DNA from: Frigididesulfovibrio sp031553235
GTDB lineage: Bacteria > Desulfobacterota > Desulfovibrionia > Desulfovibrionales > Desulfovibrionaceae
Length of the DNA stretch: 9,890 nt
Direction of reading: 5' to 3'
Assembly: GCA_031553235.1 (NCBI GenBank)
Contig: JAVBLS010000058.1
Coordinates: 1-9,890, forward strand
Shown piece by piece: positions 1 through 6,561 of the stretch. Under the pieces are notes generated by a model, which saw nothing but the letters and a program-made list of their open reading frames with translations, ran no database searches and was not told the DNA's origin. Position numbers and translations under genes: made by a program. The number at the start of each line of letters is the position of its first letter. Position 1 is the stretch's first letter.

Positions 1-945
1 CATGGCGCGGTTGGTTTCGCAGTAGTCTTCGCCCTTGAAGTTGGTGGCTTTGGCCTTGAAGAGCAGGAACCAGGCGCCGACCGGGCCGTAGCCGTCCTTG
101 AAGCGGGCGGGCACGAAGCGGTTTTCCATCATGGTCATTTCGGCGCCGACCTGAGCGCACATCGTGTAAGTGGAGCCGGCGTTCCACACCGGGTACCAGG
201 CGCGACCCATGCCTTCGCCGGTGGAGCGGGGCTTGTACACGTTCACCGCGCCGCCGCAGGCCACGAGCATGGTGTTGGCTTTGAAGATGTGCACTTCGTT
301 GGCGCGCAGATTGAAGCCCACGGCGCCGGCGATGCGGTTTTCCTGATTGGCGTCGAGCAGCAGCTTGACGATGAAGATACGCTCCATGATCCGGGCTTCG
401 CCCAGGGCGTTCTTGGCCGCTTCGGCCACGATGCACTTGTAGGACTCACCGTTGATCATGATCTGCCAGCGGCCGGAGCGCACCGGGTCGTCGCCCTTGC
501 GCAGGCTCTTGCCTTTTTCCTTGGCGGCGGCGCCGTCGAGGTTGTGCTCGCCGTCTTTGATCCAGCAGGGCAGGCCCCACTCTTCAAACAGGTGCACGGA
601 GTCGTCGACGTGGCGGCCGAGGTCGAAGATCAGGTCTTCGCGGACCAGGCCCATCAAGTCGGTGCGGACCATGCGCACGTAGTCGTCTGCATTGTTTTTG
701 CCAAGGTAGGTGTTGATGGCGGAGAGGCCCTGGGCCACGGCGCCGGAGCGCTCAAGAGCGGCTTTGTCCACCAGCATGAGTTTCAGTTCGGGGGCATATT
801 TGTCGGCCCAGCGTACCGCTTCGAAAGCCGCGCCGCAGGCGCCCATGCCGCCGCCGACAAACAGGATGTCGACGTCATGTTCTTTCACCGCGGGTTCGGC
901 GATGGCAACACCTCTCGGGGTTTCCTTCACGGGAATCATCGGCAT
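1..945 (-). CDS. aprA: Dissimilatory APS reductase, alpha subunit (5' part; runs off left edge)
   Basis: This is the FAD subunit of dissimilatory adenylylsulfate reductase, which reduces APS to sulfite and AMP in the cytoplasm as a core step of sulfate respiration. The frame is open from ATG at 945 to base 1, giving 315 codons of a family usually near 660 residues, so about half the protein is visible. A dinucleotide-binding glycine motif (GGGMGACGAA, residues 31-40) lies near the N-terminus. It is followed by the family-typical stretches ERSGAVAQGLSAINTYLG and KGDDPVRSGRWQIMINGESY. The start is supported by TAAGGAG eight bases upstream; a second in-frame ATG lies two codons in. The gene follows aprB by 43 bases and is almost certainly co-transcribed with it. 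Nothing is odd in the visible part. In related sulfate reducers qmoABC often follows, but that would lie outside this window. Confidence 0.97.
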   Translation of the reverse strand, partial: MPMIPVKETPRGVAIAEPAVKEHDVDILFVGGGMGACGAAFEAVRWADKYAPELKLMLVDKAALERSGAVAQGLSAINTYLGKNNADDYVRMVRTDLMGLVREDLIFDLGRHVDDSVHLFEEWGLPCWIKDGEHNLDGAAAKEKGKSLRKGDDPVRSGRWQIMINGESYKCIVAEAAKNALGEARIMERIFIVKLLLDANQENRIAGAVGFNLRANEVHIFKANTMLVACGGAVNVYKPRSTGEGMGRAWYPVWNAGSTYTMCAQVGAEMTMMENRFVPARFKDGYGPVGAWFLLFKAKATNFKGEDYCETNRAM

Positions 946-988
946 ATTCGTGTCTCCTTACAAAGGCAAATGTGTTGTGAAATCTACC

Positions 989-1477
989 CTAGCAGCCGCT
1001 GTCGAGCCAGCACTGGGAGGTGTCGCCTTCCGTCACTTCGAACTTCTTGCCCAGGGCCTGCTGGGGGGCGCCCAGGGCGGTTTCGGTGAACAGCAGTTCG
1101 CTGTTCAGGTCGCCGGGTTCGGGCTTGCCGTCGAAGGGCTTGATGGAGCCTTCAGGAGTGGTGCGGATGGGGAACTTGAAGCGTTTCACATTGCCGTTGC
1201 GGAACTTGACGGTCCACATGATGGAATCGGCGGAGCGCATGGGGATACAGGTGCCGCCCATGGGCGCGAAGTCGGCGTAGGGACGGGCCGTGATGGCGCC
1301 CTGCGGGCAGATTTTCACGCAGGAGTAACATTCCCAGCACGCGTCCGGCTCTTGGTTGAAGGCCTTCATCTCCTCGGCATCGAGGATCATGAGGTCGTTG
1401 GGGCAGATGTACATGCAGGCGGTTTTTTCTCCGCCCTTGCAGCCATCACACTTGGACGGATCGACAAAAGTCGGCAT
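989..1477 (-). CDS. aprB: Dissimilatory APS reductase, beta (iron-sulfur) subunit
   Basis: This is the 162-residue ferredoxin-like electron-transfer subunit that passes electrons to the FAD of AprA in the APS reductase heterodimer. Eight cysteines form the two [4Fe-4S] cluster motifs: C10, C13, C21, C25 (CDGC...CMYICP) and C47, C50, C53, C57 (CWECYSCVKICP). After residue 60 comes the family's extended C-terminal tail, which in known structures wraps around AprA. Length and motifs match complete family members. The start at 1477 has GGAGG seven bases upstream. It is the first gene of the aprBA operon, behind a strong sigma70-like promoter about 130 bases upstream. Confidence 0.97.
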   Translation of the reverse strand: MPTFVDPSKCDGCKGGEKTACMYICPNDLMILDAEEMKAFNQEPDACWECYSCVKICPQGAITARPYADFAPMGGTCIPMRSADSIMWTVKFRNGNVKRFKFPIRTTPEGSIKPFDGKPEPGDLNSELLFTETALGAPQQALGKKFEVTEGDTSQCWLDSGC

Positions 1478-1812
1478 ACCTTGTCCTCCAACTAGCTTAA
1501 AGGTTCCCTGAATCGGTGTTCAGTTCCGGGGGAGTTGGATCGCAATTGCGCAAAATCGTTGCTGCAGAAGCATTCTATCATCCCCTCCGGGTCGCTTGTG
1601 CCGAATTTAACAAGCAAAGAGGCTATGTGTCAAGCGAATATCCGACAAAGGATGGAAAGTTTTCCACGGCGGCCGGGGCTTGTTATGGGAGCAGATGTAT
1701 ATTGAAAATGTTTATTCGCATCTCTTGCGGGCCGTTTCTTTTCGCGGTAGGAAAGCCGGACACGCGGCCGCCCGTTTCGGCGTGCCGCGCCCGCAAGGAG
1801 AACTTCCCCCCC
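1478..1812. promoter_or_regulatory. Divergent intergenic region between aprB and the EPSPS-like gene
   Basis: These 335 bases hold the aprBA promoter and leader on the minus strand and presumably the promoter of the plus-strand gene row. In the aprBA leader, CGCAATTGCG (1541-1550) is a perfect 10-base palindrome overlapping a second one, TTGCGCAA (1546-1553); it could be an operator or fold in the RNA. An AT-rich stretch at about 1681-1720 (TATATT at 1698-1703) is the most likely site for a plus-strand promoter, but I see no good -35/-10 pair there. The plus frame is open through much of this interval, but its codon use and basic, cysteine-rich translation do not look coding before 1813. Confidence 0.55.
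1605..1633 (-). promoter_or_regulatory. Sigma70-type promoter for aprBA
   Basis: On the minus strand a perfect -35 hexamer TTGACA (1628-1633) is followed after exactly 17 bases by TTAAAT (1605-1610), one mismatch each from TATAAT at two positions. Transcription should begin near 1598, leaving an untranslated leader of about 120 bases before aprB. The near-consensus sequence fits the very high expression expected of APS reductase in sulfate reducers. The promoter call is from sequence alone. Confidence 0.75.
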
Positions 1813-3714
1813 ATGAGTGATAAAAAACAGTCCGCGCCCGGCGAACGTCCGCGCAGGCCGCGCGGCCAGGCTCGACCCGAAGGCGGACGAGAGCCCCGCA
1901 TTCCTTATGATTCCGAACGGACGCGCCGGCCGCGCGACCCGGAAGGCGGGCGGGAGCCCCGCGCCCCTTACGATCCCGATCGGCCCCGCAGGCAGCACGA
2001 ACCGGCCCGGCCCGACGGCGGGCGGGATTTCGGCACTCCTTTCGACGGCGGGAGAGATTTCGGCACTCCCTTTGACCGCGAACGTCCGCGCGGGCTGCGG
2101 TCCGACGACGGCCCGGAAGGGGAGCAGAGAGTCGGCCCGGCCTTTGACGCCGAGCGCCCGCGCGGCGCGGCCGGAGCCCTGATTGAGTTGGATCTTGAAT
2201 TGATGAAACTGCTGGTCCGCCGGGCCAAGCTTGTTTCCCGGGTGCGCGGCGGCAAATCGCACGCTTCCGATCCCAAGGCCATCCTGGCCGAAAAAGCCGT
2301 GCGCGCCGCCTTTGAGCGTAACGCCGCGACCTTCAGCAAAGACCCGCGCTTCACCCGCAAGCTCTTTGACCTGCTCCAGGATCTTCAGGTGCTCTCGCGC
2401 GAAGAGTCCGAGAACGAGCCCGGCTTTCACCTCGCCCCGCCCAAAAAGCCCGTGCGCATCGCCCTGGCCGCGCCCGCCCATCCCGGCGCGGCGGTGCTGC
2501 GCGCCGCCCTGGCCGCCTTTTCCGGCAGGCCCGCCCGCCTGGAGCGGGTGCCTTCCGCCCGCGGCCTGATCCAGACCCTCAAGGGGCTCGCCGCCCCGGG
2601 CGCGCCCGCGGTTTGGCACGATCAGAGCCCCAGTGTCGGCGCTTTTGATCTCGCGGCCGGGCCGGCTGTTTCGTTTGCCGGCAAGTCGCTGCACGCGGCC
2701 GACTCGCTTTTGGCCCTGTGCCTGATTCTTTTTGCCGCCGTGCCTGAAACCGGGGTCTGCCGGCTCACCGGCGGCTCGGCCCTGAAAGACGCGGATCTTT
2801 CCTTCCTGCGCCGCATTCTGCCCACCCTGGGCGCGCGTATGGCCCACGTCATGCCCCGCTCCACCGGGCTGCCGGCTTCTCTCGAGTGCTCCGGCATTCT
2901 GCCCGACCGCCTGGAGCTGACCGAAGACCTGCCCGCGCCCGCCCTGTGCGCCCTGCTGGCCGCGCCTCTGCTCTGGAACCGGGCCTTTGTCCTGGATTTT
3001 TCCGGCGTTCCGGCAGCGACCCGCGAAAGCGCCCTGGCCCTGCTGCGGCCCGTTTTTGCGGAAAATGCCGCCCTGGTCCGGCTGGAAGGCGCCACGGCCC
3101 TGTATTCCCCGGGCGCAACAGTTGTTCCAGAATGTCCGGCCCTGCCGGCCGATCCCCTGGTCTGCGCCCACATTGCCGCTCTGGCCGTCCCGGTCGGAGG
3201 CGAAGCGCGCATCCTGGGGCCCTGGCCCGATGCCCCCGAGGCGATCGCGGCCTTGGCTCTGCTCAAATCTTTCGGCCTGGAGGCCGAGCCGGGCCCGGAA
3301 GGCGTGGCCTTCCGCATGGGCGCGGCTCCGACCGGGCCCGTTGCCGCGCCCAACCTGCCGGATCTGCTGCCCCTGTGGGCCGGCCTGCGCGACCGGGAGC
3401 GCGATCCCCTGCCCGAAGACGCGGCCCGTAGCGCCTTGGTGGAGGAATTCAACGAGCATGTGCGTCCGGCCGATACGGCCGCGCCCCTGGTGCCCTGGGT
3501 CTGCCCGGATGCCTTCTGGGGCATGGCTTTTGCCCTGGCGGCCTTTGCCCGCCCCGGCCTGCGCCTGGTCAACCCGGCTCTGGTGGCCGGCGTCGCCCCG
3601 GTCTTCTGGCCCCTTTTCAACGGCTTACCCGTTCCGAACGACCCCACGCAGCCCGTCGCCGCCAAGGAGAAGCCCCATGACGCCCCCGTGCGCCGCCGCG
3701 TCCTCGCCGATTGA
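1813..3714 (+). CDS. Chorismate-mutase-like / degenerate EPSP-synthase-like fusion protein
   Basis: This is a 633-residue protein. Residues 1-118 are basic, disordered and repetitive (units like PEGGREPRxPYD and DGGRDFGTPF). Residues 121-197 (ALIELDLELMKLLVRRAKLV...FTRKLFDLLQDLQVL) resemble the three-helix AroQ chorismate mutase, but without an obvious full catalytic set. From about 280 to 606 the order of elements follows EPSP synthase (3-phosphoshikimate 1-carboxyvinyltransferase): AGKSLHAAD (290-298) stands for the family DKSxxxR motif, ADPLVCAHIAALAV for the second-half DxSSAAFFLAAA segment, and PDAFWGMAFALAAF for DHRxAMAFALAG. The substrate-binding D, R and DHR residues are missing, so catalysis is doubtful and a structural or regulatory role is possible. 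The start is ATG 1813, with AAGGAG twelve bases upstream. The 3' end overlaps the next gene by 38 bases. A real aroA should exist elsewhere. Domain identity is inferred from motif order. Confidence 0.7.
   Translation: MSDKKQSAPGERPRRPRGQARPEGGREPRIPYDSERTRRPRDPEGGREPRAPYDPDRPRRQHEPARPDGGRDFGTPFDGGRDFGTPFDRERPRGLRSDDGPEGEQRVGPAFDAERPRGAAGALIELDLELMKLLVRRAKLVSRVRGGKSHASDPKAILAEKAVRAAFERNAATFSKDPRFTRKLFDLLQDLQVLSREESENEPGFHLAPPKKPVRIALAAPAHPGAAVLRAALAAFSGRPARLERVPSARGLIQTLKGLAAPGAPAVWHDQSPSVGAFDLAAGPAVSFAGKSLHAADSLLALCLILFAAVPETGVCRLTGGSALKDADLSFLRRILPTLGARMAHVMPRSTGLPASLECSGILPDRLELTEDLPAPALCALLAAPLLWNRAFVLDFSGVPAATRESALALLRPVFAENAALVRLEGATALYSPGATVVPECPALPADPLVCAHIAALAVPVGGEARILGPWPDAPEAIAALALLKSFGLEAEPGPEGVAFRMGAAPTGPVAAPNLPDLLPLWAGLRDRERDPLPEDAARSALVEEFNEHVRPADTAAPLVPWVCPDAFWGMAFALAAFARPGLRLVNPALVAGVAPVFWPLFNGLPVPNDPTQPVAAKEKPHDAPVRRRVLAD
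2014..2073 (+). repeat. Tandem 30-base repeat inside the fusion gene
   Basis: Two adjacent 30-base units (2014-2043 and 2044-2073) differ at only a few positions and each encode DGGRDFGTPF. They sit in a longer degenerate series at about residues 20-118 built on the theme P(E/D)GGR(E/D)xxxP(Y/F)D followed by basic residues. In-frame multiples of three point to expansion by slippage within a disordered region. Confidence 0.8.
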
Positions 3715-3943
3715 GTTGCTGGATGACTCGCGCCTGCCCGTTGACCCCGAGGCCCTGCGCGTCGAGATTGCTGATCTGGAGGGTCGCCTGGCCGCCTGCG
3801 AGGCGGCGATTCGCTCTTTGGTCGCCGAGGAGAACCCGGCCGCCGGTCGTTTTCTGGCTGCCGAGATTCATGAGAAGAAGCAACTGCGCATGATGCTGCG
3901 TTATCAGCGCGATCTTCGAGTGGCCCGCTTGAACCGGGCCTAG
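3677..3943 (+). CDS. Small coiled-coil protein, unknown function
   Basis: This is an 88-residue protein that I do not recognise. Starting at ATG 3677 it has AAGGAG at a seven-base spacing, located inside the end of the preceding gene, which it overlaps by 38 bases in another frame; translation is probably coupled. After a short proline/alanine start, residues 25-88 are strongly helical and charged (PEALRVEIADLEGRLAACEA, then AAEIHEKKQLRMMLRYQRDL), with heptad-like leucine/isoleucine spacing that suggests a short coiled coil. It has no signal peptide and no membrane segment. Because of the coupling, a physical partnership with the upstream protein is a reasonable guess, not evidence. Confidence 0.75.
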   Translation: MTPPCAAASSPIELLDDSRLPVDPEALRVEIADLEGRLAACEAAIRSLVAEENPAAGRFLAAEIHEKKQLRMMLRYQRDLRVARLNRA

Positions 3944-3956
3944 CAGGGCAGGTCTG

Positions 3957-4619
3957 ATGGGAGAGCTCGCAGGCTCGATGCTCTTGATTTTTGCCTTCGG
4001 TATTTTGCCGGTTGCCGTGTTTTATCTTGCCGTGCGGGGTGCCGGCCTGCAACGCCTTCTCGCCTGGATGCGCCGCCTCTGTGCCGGGTTGTTCGCCTTG
4101 GGGCTGTGCGTCCTTGGCGGGGTGACGGCGTGGAATATGCACACGGCTTTTTACCCGGACGGCTGGATTTTCCCGTTGCCGATCCTGGTGTTGTTCATCT
4201 GGTTTCTCCCCTGTGCCGTCATTTACGAGCTCCGGCTCGCGCGCTCGGTTCCGTTGCCGGGCGCGTTTTACGCCTGTGCGACGATGATTCTTCTTGGCTG
4301 CGCCGCATACCACTTTAATTTTTGGCCTTTTCCGCTCGGTGGCATATGGGGTGTGGCCACGGGATGGGAGGTGGATCCACGGTATTATACCCCTATTTTA
4401 CGTGGGGGCATGTTTTGGCCCTGGTTCCAGCCCTGTGGGCGGGATATCGGGCGAACGCCACGTGCTGGTGAGGCGGCGGGTCGTTGTTGCGGTTCCGGCC
4501 TTATTGCCGCCGCCGGTGCTTTTCGTTATGATTTCTACGGCCGGACAGGCCCACGATCTGCAACCCTCTCCCCCCCATTAGGACGAAGCGATGACTCTTC
4601 TTGCCCCTGCGATTGTTGA
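3957..4619 (+). CDS. Multi-pass membrane protein, probably frameshifted near its 3' end
   Basis: I do not recognise the family. As read, the frame gives 220 residues with four clear hydrophobic segments at about 7-26, 40-59, 70-90 and 99-120, so the protein sits in the inner membrane. After roughly residue 140 (about base 4380) the translation turns cysteine/arginine-rich with rare codons (tta, cga, gga, aca) and no further membrane segment. The other two plus frames in the same stretch instead read hydrophobic: HVLALVPALWAGY in one, and VVVAVPALLPPPVLFVMIST in the frame open from 4294 to 4581. An original stop at 4579-4581 would end nine bases before the next gene, whereas the current frame overlaps that gene by 29 bases. 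I therefore infer one or two small indels, real decay or sequencing error. The start ATG 3957 has only a weak AGG upstream; ATG 3978 is an alternative. Confidence 0.6.
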   Translation: MGELAGSMLLIFAFGILPVAVFYLAVRGAGLQRLLAWMRRLCAGLFALGLCVLGGVTAWNMHTAFYPDGWIFPLPILVLFIWFLPCAVIYELRLARSVPLPGAFYACATMILLGCAAYHFNFWPFPLGGIWGVATGWEVDPRYYTPILRGGMFWPWFQPCGRDIGRTPRAGEAAGRCCGSGLIAAAGAFRYDFYGRTGPRSATLSPPLGRSDDSSCPCDC

Positions 4620-5772
4620 GAGTATTGAAAAAGGTTCCTGGATTCGGCGCATGTTCGAGGCCGGCATTGCTTTGAAGAGGGAGCACGGCGAAAACGCGGT
4701 CTGCGACTTTTCCCTGGGCAATCCCGATCTGCCGCCGCCCCCGGCCGTAGCCGATGGTCTGCGCGCCCTGGCCGACAAGGCCGTCGAGCCTTTTGCCCTG
4801 GGCTACATGCCCAACGGCGGTTATGCCTGGGCTCGGGATCTACTGGCCGCGCACCTTTCCAAGGAGCAGGGCGTTTCTTTGACCGGCGCCGACGTGCTGT
4901 TGACCTGCGGCGCGGCGGGCGGTCTCAACTCCCTGTTCAAAGCCGTGCTTTCTCCCGGTGAAGAGGTGCTGGTTTCCGCGCCGTTTTTCGTGGAATACGG
5001 GGCTTATGCCGCCAACCACGGCGGGGTGCTGCGCCCGGTGCCGTCCCAAAAGGATTTTTCTCTGGATGTCGAGGCCATTGCGGCCGCGCTCACGCCCAAG
5101 ACCCGCGTGCTCATCCTCAACTCGCCCAACAATCCCACCGGCAGGGTTTACTCCCGCGCCGAGCTGCGGACGGTCTGTGAGGTGCTGGCGGCACACTCGA
5201 AAAAGCACGATCGCCCGGTGTTCATCGCCGTGGACGAGCCGTATCGTTTTCTGGCCTTTGACGGTGTGGAAGTGCCTTCGCTCCTCGGCATATACCCCTA
5301 CGCGGTGCTGGTGTCTTCCTTTTCCAAGAACTTGAGCATGCCCGGCGAACGCGTGGGCTACATGGCCCTGTCTCCACTCATGGAGGGCCGGACCGGGCTC
5401 ATGGACGGCCTGATTCTGGCCAACCGCATTCTCGGCTACGTCAATCCGCCCGTGGTCGGCCAGCATTTGATGAAAGCCGCCCTCGGCTCCCAGGTTGATG
5501 CCGGCATATACCTGCGGCGCCGCAACACCATGGCCGAAATCCTCAAAGATGCCGGCTACGAGTTTCACATGCCCCAGGGCGCCTTTTACTTTTTCCCCAA
5601 AGCTCCAGGCGGGGACGATGTGGCCTTTTGCAGCAAGCTCATGAAGGAACTGATCCTGGGCGTGCCTGGCTCCGGCTTTGGCCGCGCCGGACACTTTCGC
5701 TTGGCTTTCTGCGTCGGGGAAGAGGTCATCCGCCGCGCCGCCCAGGGATTCAAAAGAGCTTTGCAGGGTTGA
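4591..5772 (+). CDS. Class I/II PLP-dependent aminotransferase
   Basis: This is a 393-residue fold-type I aminotransferase, typical in length. Visible family features are the NSPNNPTG motif (177-184), D215 in VDEPYR (contacts the pyridine nitrogen), the Schiff-base lysine K246 in SSFSKNLSMPGERVGY, R254 (phosphate), and R370 in GHFRLAF, which binds the substrate carboxylate. The N-terminal SLGNPDLPPP and GYMPNGGYAWARD stretches are those of the aspartate/aromatic aminotransferase-like group. The amino donor cannot be read from sequence; an aromatic or aspartate role would fit the aromatic-pathway-like neighbour only loosely. AGGA lies seven bases before ATG 4591. It is the fourth gene of the plus-strand row and is followed by strong inverted repeats before cysC. 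Confidence 0.92.
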   Translation: MTLLAPAIVESIEKGSWIRRMFEAGIALKREHGENAVCDFSLGNPDLPPPPAVADGLRALADKAVEPFALGYMPNGGYAWARDLLAAHLSKEQGVSLTGADVLLTCGAAGGLNSLFKAVLSPGEEVLVSAPFFVEYGAYAANHGGVLRPVPSQKDFSLDVEAIAAALTPKTRVLILNSPNNPTGRVYSRAELRTVCEVLAAHSKKHDRPVFIAVDEPYRFLAFDGVEVPSLLGIYPYAVLVSSFSKNLSMPGERVGYMALSPLMEGRTGLMDGLILANRILGYVNPPVVGQHLMKAALGSQVDAGIYLRRRNTMAEILKDAGYEFHMPQGAFYFFPKAPGGDDVAFCSKLMKELILGVPGSGFGRAGHFRLAFCVGEEVIRRAAQGFKRALQG

Positions 5773-5788
5773 TTGGAGCTCCGCCCCA

Positions 5789-5827
5789 GCCCCCGGCAGG
5801 GGGAAATCGTTTCCCCCTGCCGGGGGC
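5789..5827 (+). repeat. 18-bp perfect inverted repeat with 3-base loop
   Basis: Arms 5789-5806 and 5810-5827 are exact reverse complements around the loop TCG, giving a very stable GC-rich hairpin 16 bases after the aminotransferase stop. It is followed by CGTTTG rather than a T run, so it is not a textbook Rho-independent terminator. It may stabilise the upstream mRNA end, attenuate transcription into cysC, or be a dispersed REP-like element. Confidence 0.85.
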
Positions 5828-5828
5828 G

Positions 5829-5852
5829 TTTGAGGGGCGCGCGCCCCTCAAA
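5829..5852 (+). repeat. 24-base perfect palindrome touching the cysC ribosome binding site
   Basis: The 24 bases are fully self-complementary (TTTGAGGGGCGC plus its mirror). The last two A bases are also the first two of the cysC Shine-Dalgarno AAGGAG (5851-5856). As RNA it could fold back on itself and hinder ribosome access; as DNA it could be an operator or part of a repeated intergenic element together with the hairpin one base upstream. Confidence 0.85.
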
Positions 5853-5862
5853 GGAGTCGCGT

Positions 5863-6459
5863 ATGAACGAACATTTGCGGGCGCCGGAGTGCCTGGTGGC
5901 GCGCAACGAGCGCGAGGCGGCGCGGGGGCACCGGGGCCGGGTGTTCTGGCTGACCGGTCCGTCGGGCGCGGGCAAATCGACTCTGGCGCACCTGGTGGAA
6001 AAGCGGCTGTTCGAGCGGGGCGTGTGCAACGTCACGGTGCTGGACGGCGACAGAATTCGGGGCGGGCTGTGCAGCGACCTGGGGTTTTCGCCCGAGGCCA
6101 GGCACGAGAACATCCGGCGGGTGGCGCACGTTGCCAGACTCTTCGTGGAGCAGGGGATCATCTGTCTGTGCGCCTTTATCAGCCCCTACGCGGAAGACCG
6201 GGCCAAGGCCGCGGCCGTGGTCGGGCCGGAGGACTTCCACGAGGTTTTCATCACCTGTCCGCAGGAAATCTGCGAACAGCGGGACGCCAAGGGCTTCTAC
6301 CGTCTGGCCCGGCAGGGGGTGATCAAAAATTACACCGGAGTCTCGGCGCCGTATGAGGCACCGGAACGTCCGGATCTGACGGTCAGGACGGACGGGGCCA
6401 CGGAAGAAGACTGCGCCCGCCTGTTGCGGGAATTTGTCGAGAGTCGGATAAGTTTGTAG
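5863..6459 (+). CDS. cysC: Adenylylsulfate (APS) kinase
   Basis: This 198-residue cytoplasmic kinase phosphorylates APS with ATP to give PAPS. Visible are the Walker A loop GPSGAGKST (32-40), DGDRIR (61-66), the APS-binding stretch GFSPEARHENIRR (74-86), FISPYAEDR (105-113), and the lid/substrate region RDAKGFYRLAR...VIKNYTGVSAPYEAPE. All standard residues appear intact and the length is normal for a stand-alone CysC. I chose ATG 5863 because AAGGAG lies six bases upstream; an in-frame TTG at 5773 would add 30 residues translated from the palindromes and is unlikely. Its substrate is also that of AprBA in the same window. The gene may be read from the aminotransferase transcript through the hairpins or from its own unseen promoter. 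Confidence 0.95.
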   Translation: MNEHLRAPECLVARNEREAARGHRGRVFWLTGPSGAGKSTLAHLVEKRLFERGVCNVTVLDGDRIRGGLCSDLGFSPEARHENIRRVAHVARLFVEQGIICLCAFISPYAEDRAKAAAVVGPEDFHEVFITCPQEICEQRDAKGFYRLARQGVIKNYTGVSAPYEAPERPDLTVRTDGATEEDCARLLREFVESRISL

Positions 6460-6481
6460 GCGGCGCTGCAGATCATCGCCC

Positions 6482-6517
6482 AAAAAAAGACCACGCCGAG
6501 GAACACGGTGCGGTCTT
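6482..6517 (-). terminator. Second minus-strand Rho-independent terminator
   Basis: On the minus strand, arms 6506-6517 and 6487-6498 pair over twelve positions with one mismatch and one G-T wobble around a 7-base loop, followed by seven T (6482-6488). It lies directly downstream of the tRNA terminator and would also block transcription into cysC from the right. Confidence 0.65.
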
Positions 6518-6518
6518 C

Positions 6519-6555
6519 AAAAAAAACGGCTTGTCCCGATGCGGGGCAAGCCGTT
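6519..6555 (-). terminator. Rho-independent terminator of the tRNA-Pro gene
   Basis: On the minus strand a 14-position stem (6542-6555 with 6525-6538, one G-T wobble, 3-base loop) containing AACGGCTTG/CAAGCCGTT is followed by a run of eight T (6519-6526). It starts seven bases beyond the CCA end of the tRNA remnant, as expected for its native terminator. Confidence 0.85.
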
Positions 6556-6561
6556 GTCATC

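Noticed and set aside
289..1495. Long plus-strand frames opposite aprA and aprB
   Set aside because: They are antisense to two confidently identified genes and show no domain features.
1516..1812. Upstream extension of the fusion protein frame by 99 codons
   Set aside because: No ribosome binding site, cysteine-rich non-coding-like translation, overlap with the aprBA promoter, and a better start at 1813.
1630..3459. Long minus-strand frame opposite the fusion gene
   Set aside because: It is a GC-rich shadow: low-complexity Gly/Arg/Gln translation, no ribosome binding site, and the plus frame carries recognisable domain order.
4840..5694. Minus-strand frame opposite the aminotransferase
   Set aside because: Shadow of a gene with complete PLP motifs; no start signal or domain.
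5773..5862. TTG start adding 30 residues to CysC
   Set aside because: The extension translates the palindromes and lacks homology-like sequence; ATG 5863 has AAGGAG at ideal spacing and gives the normal length.
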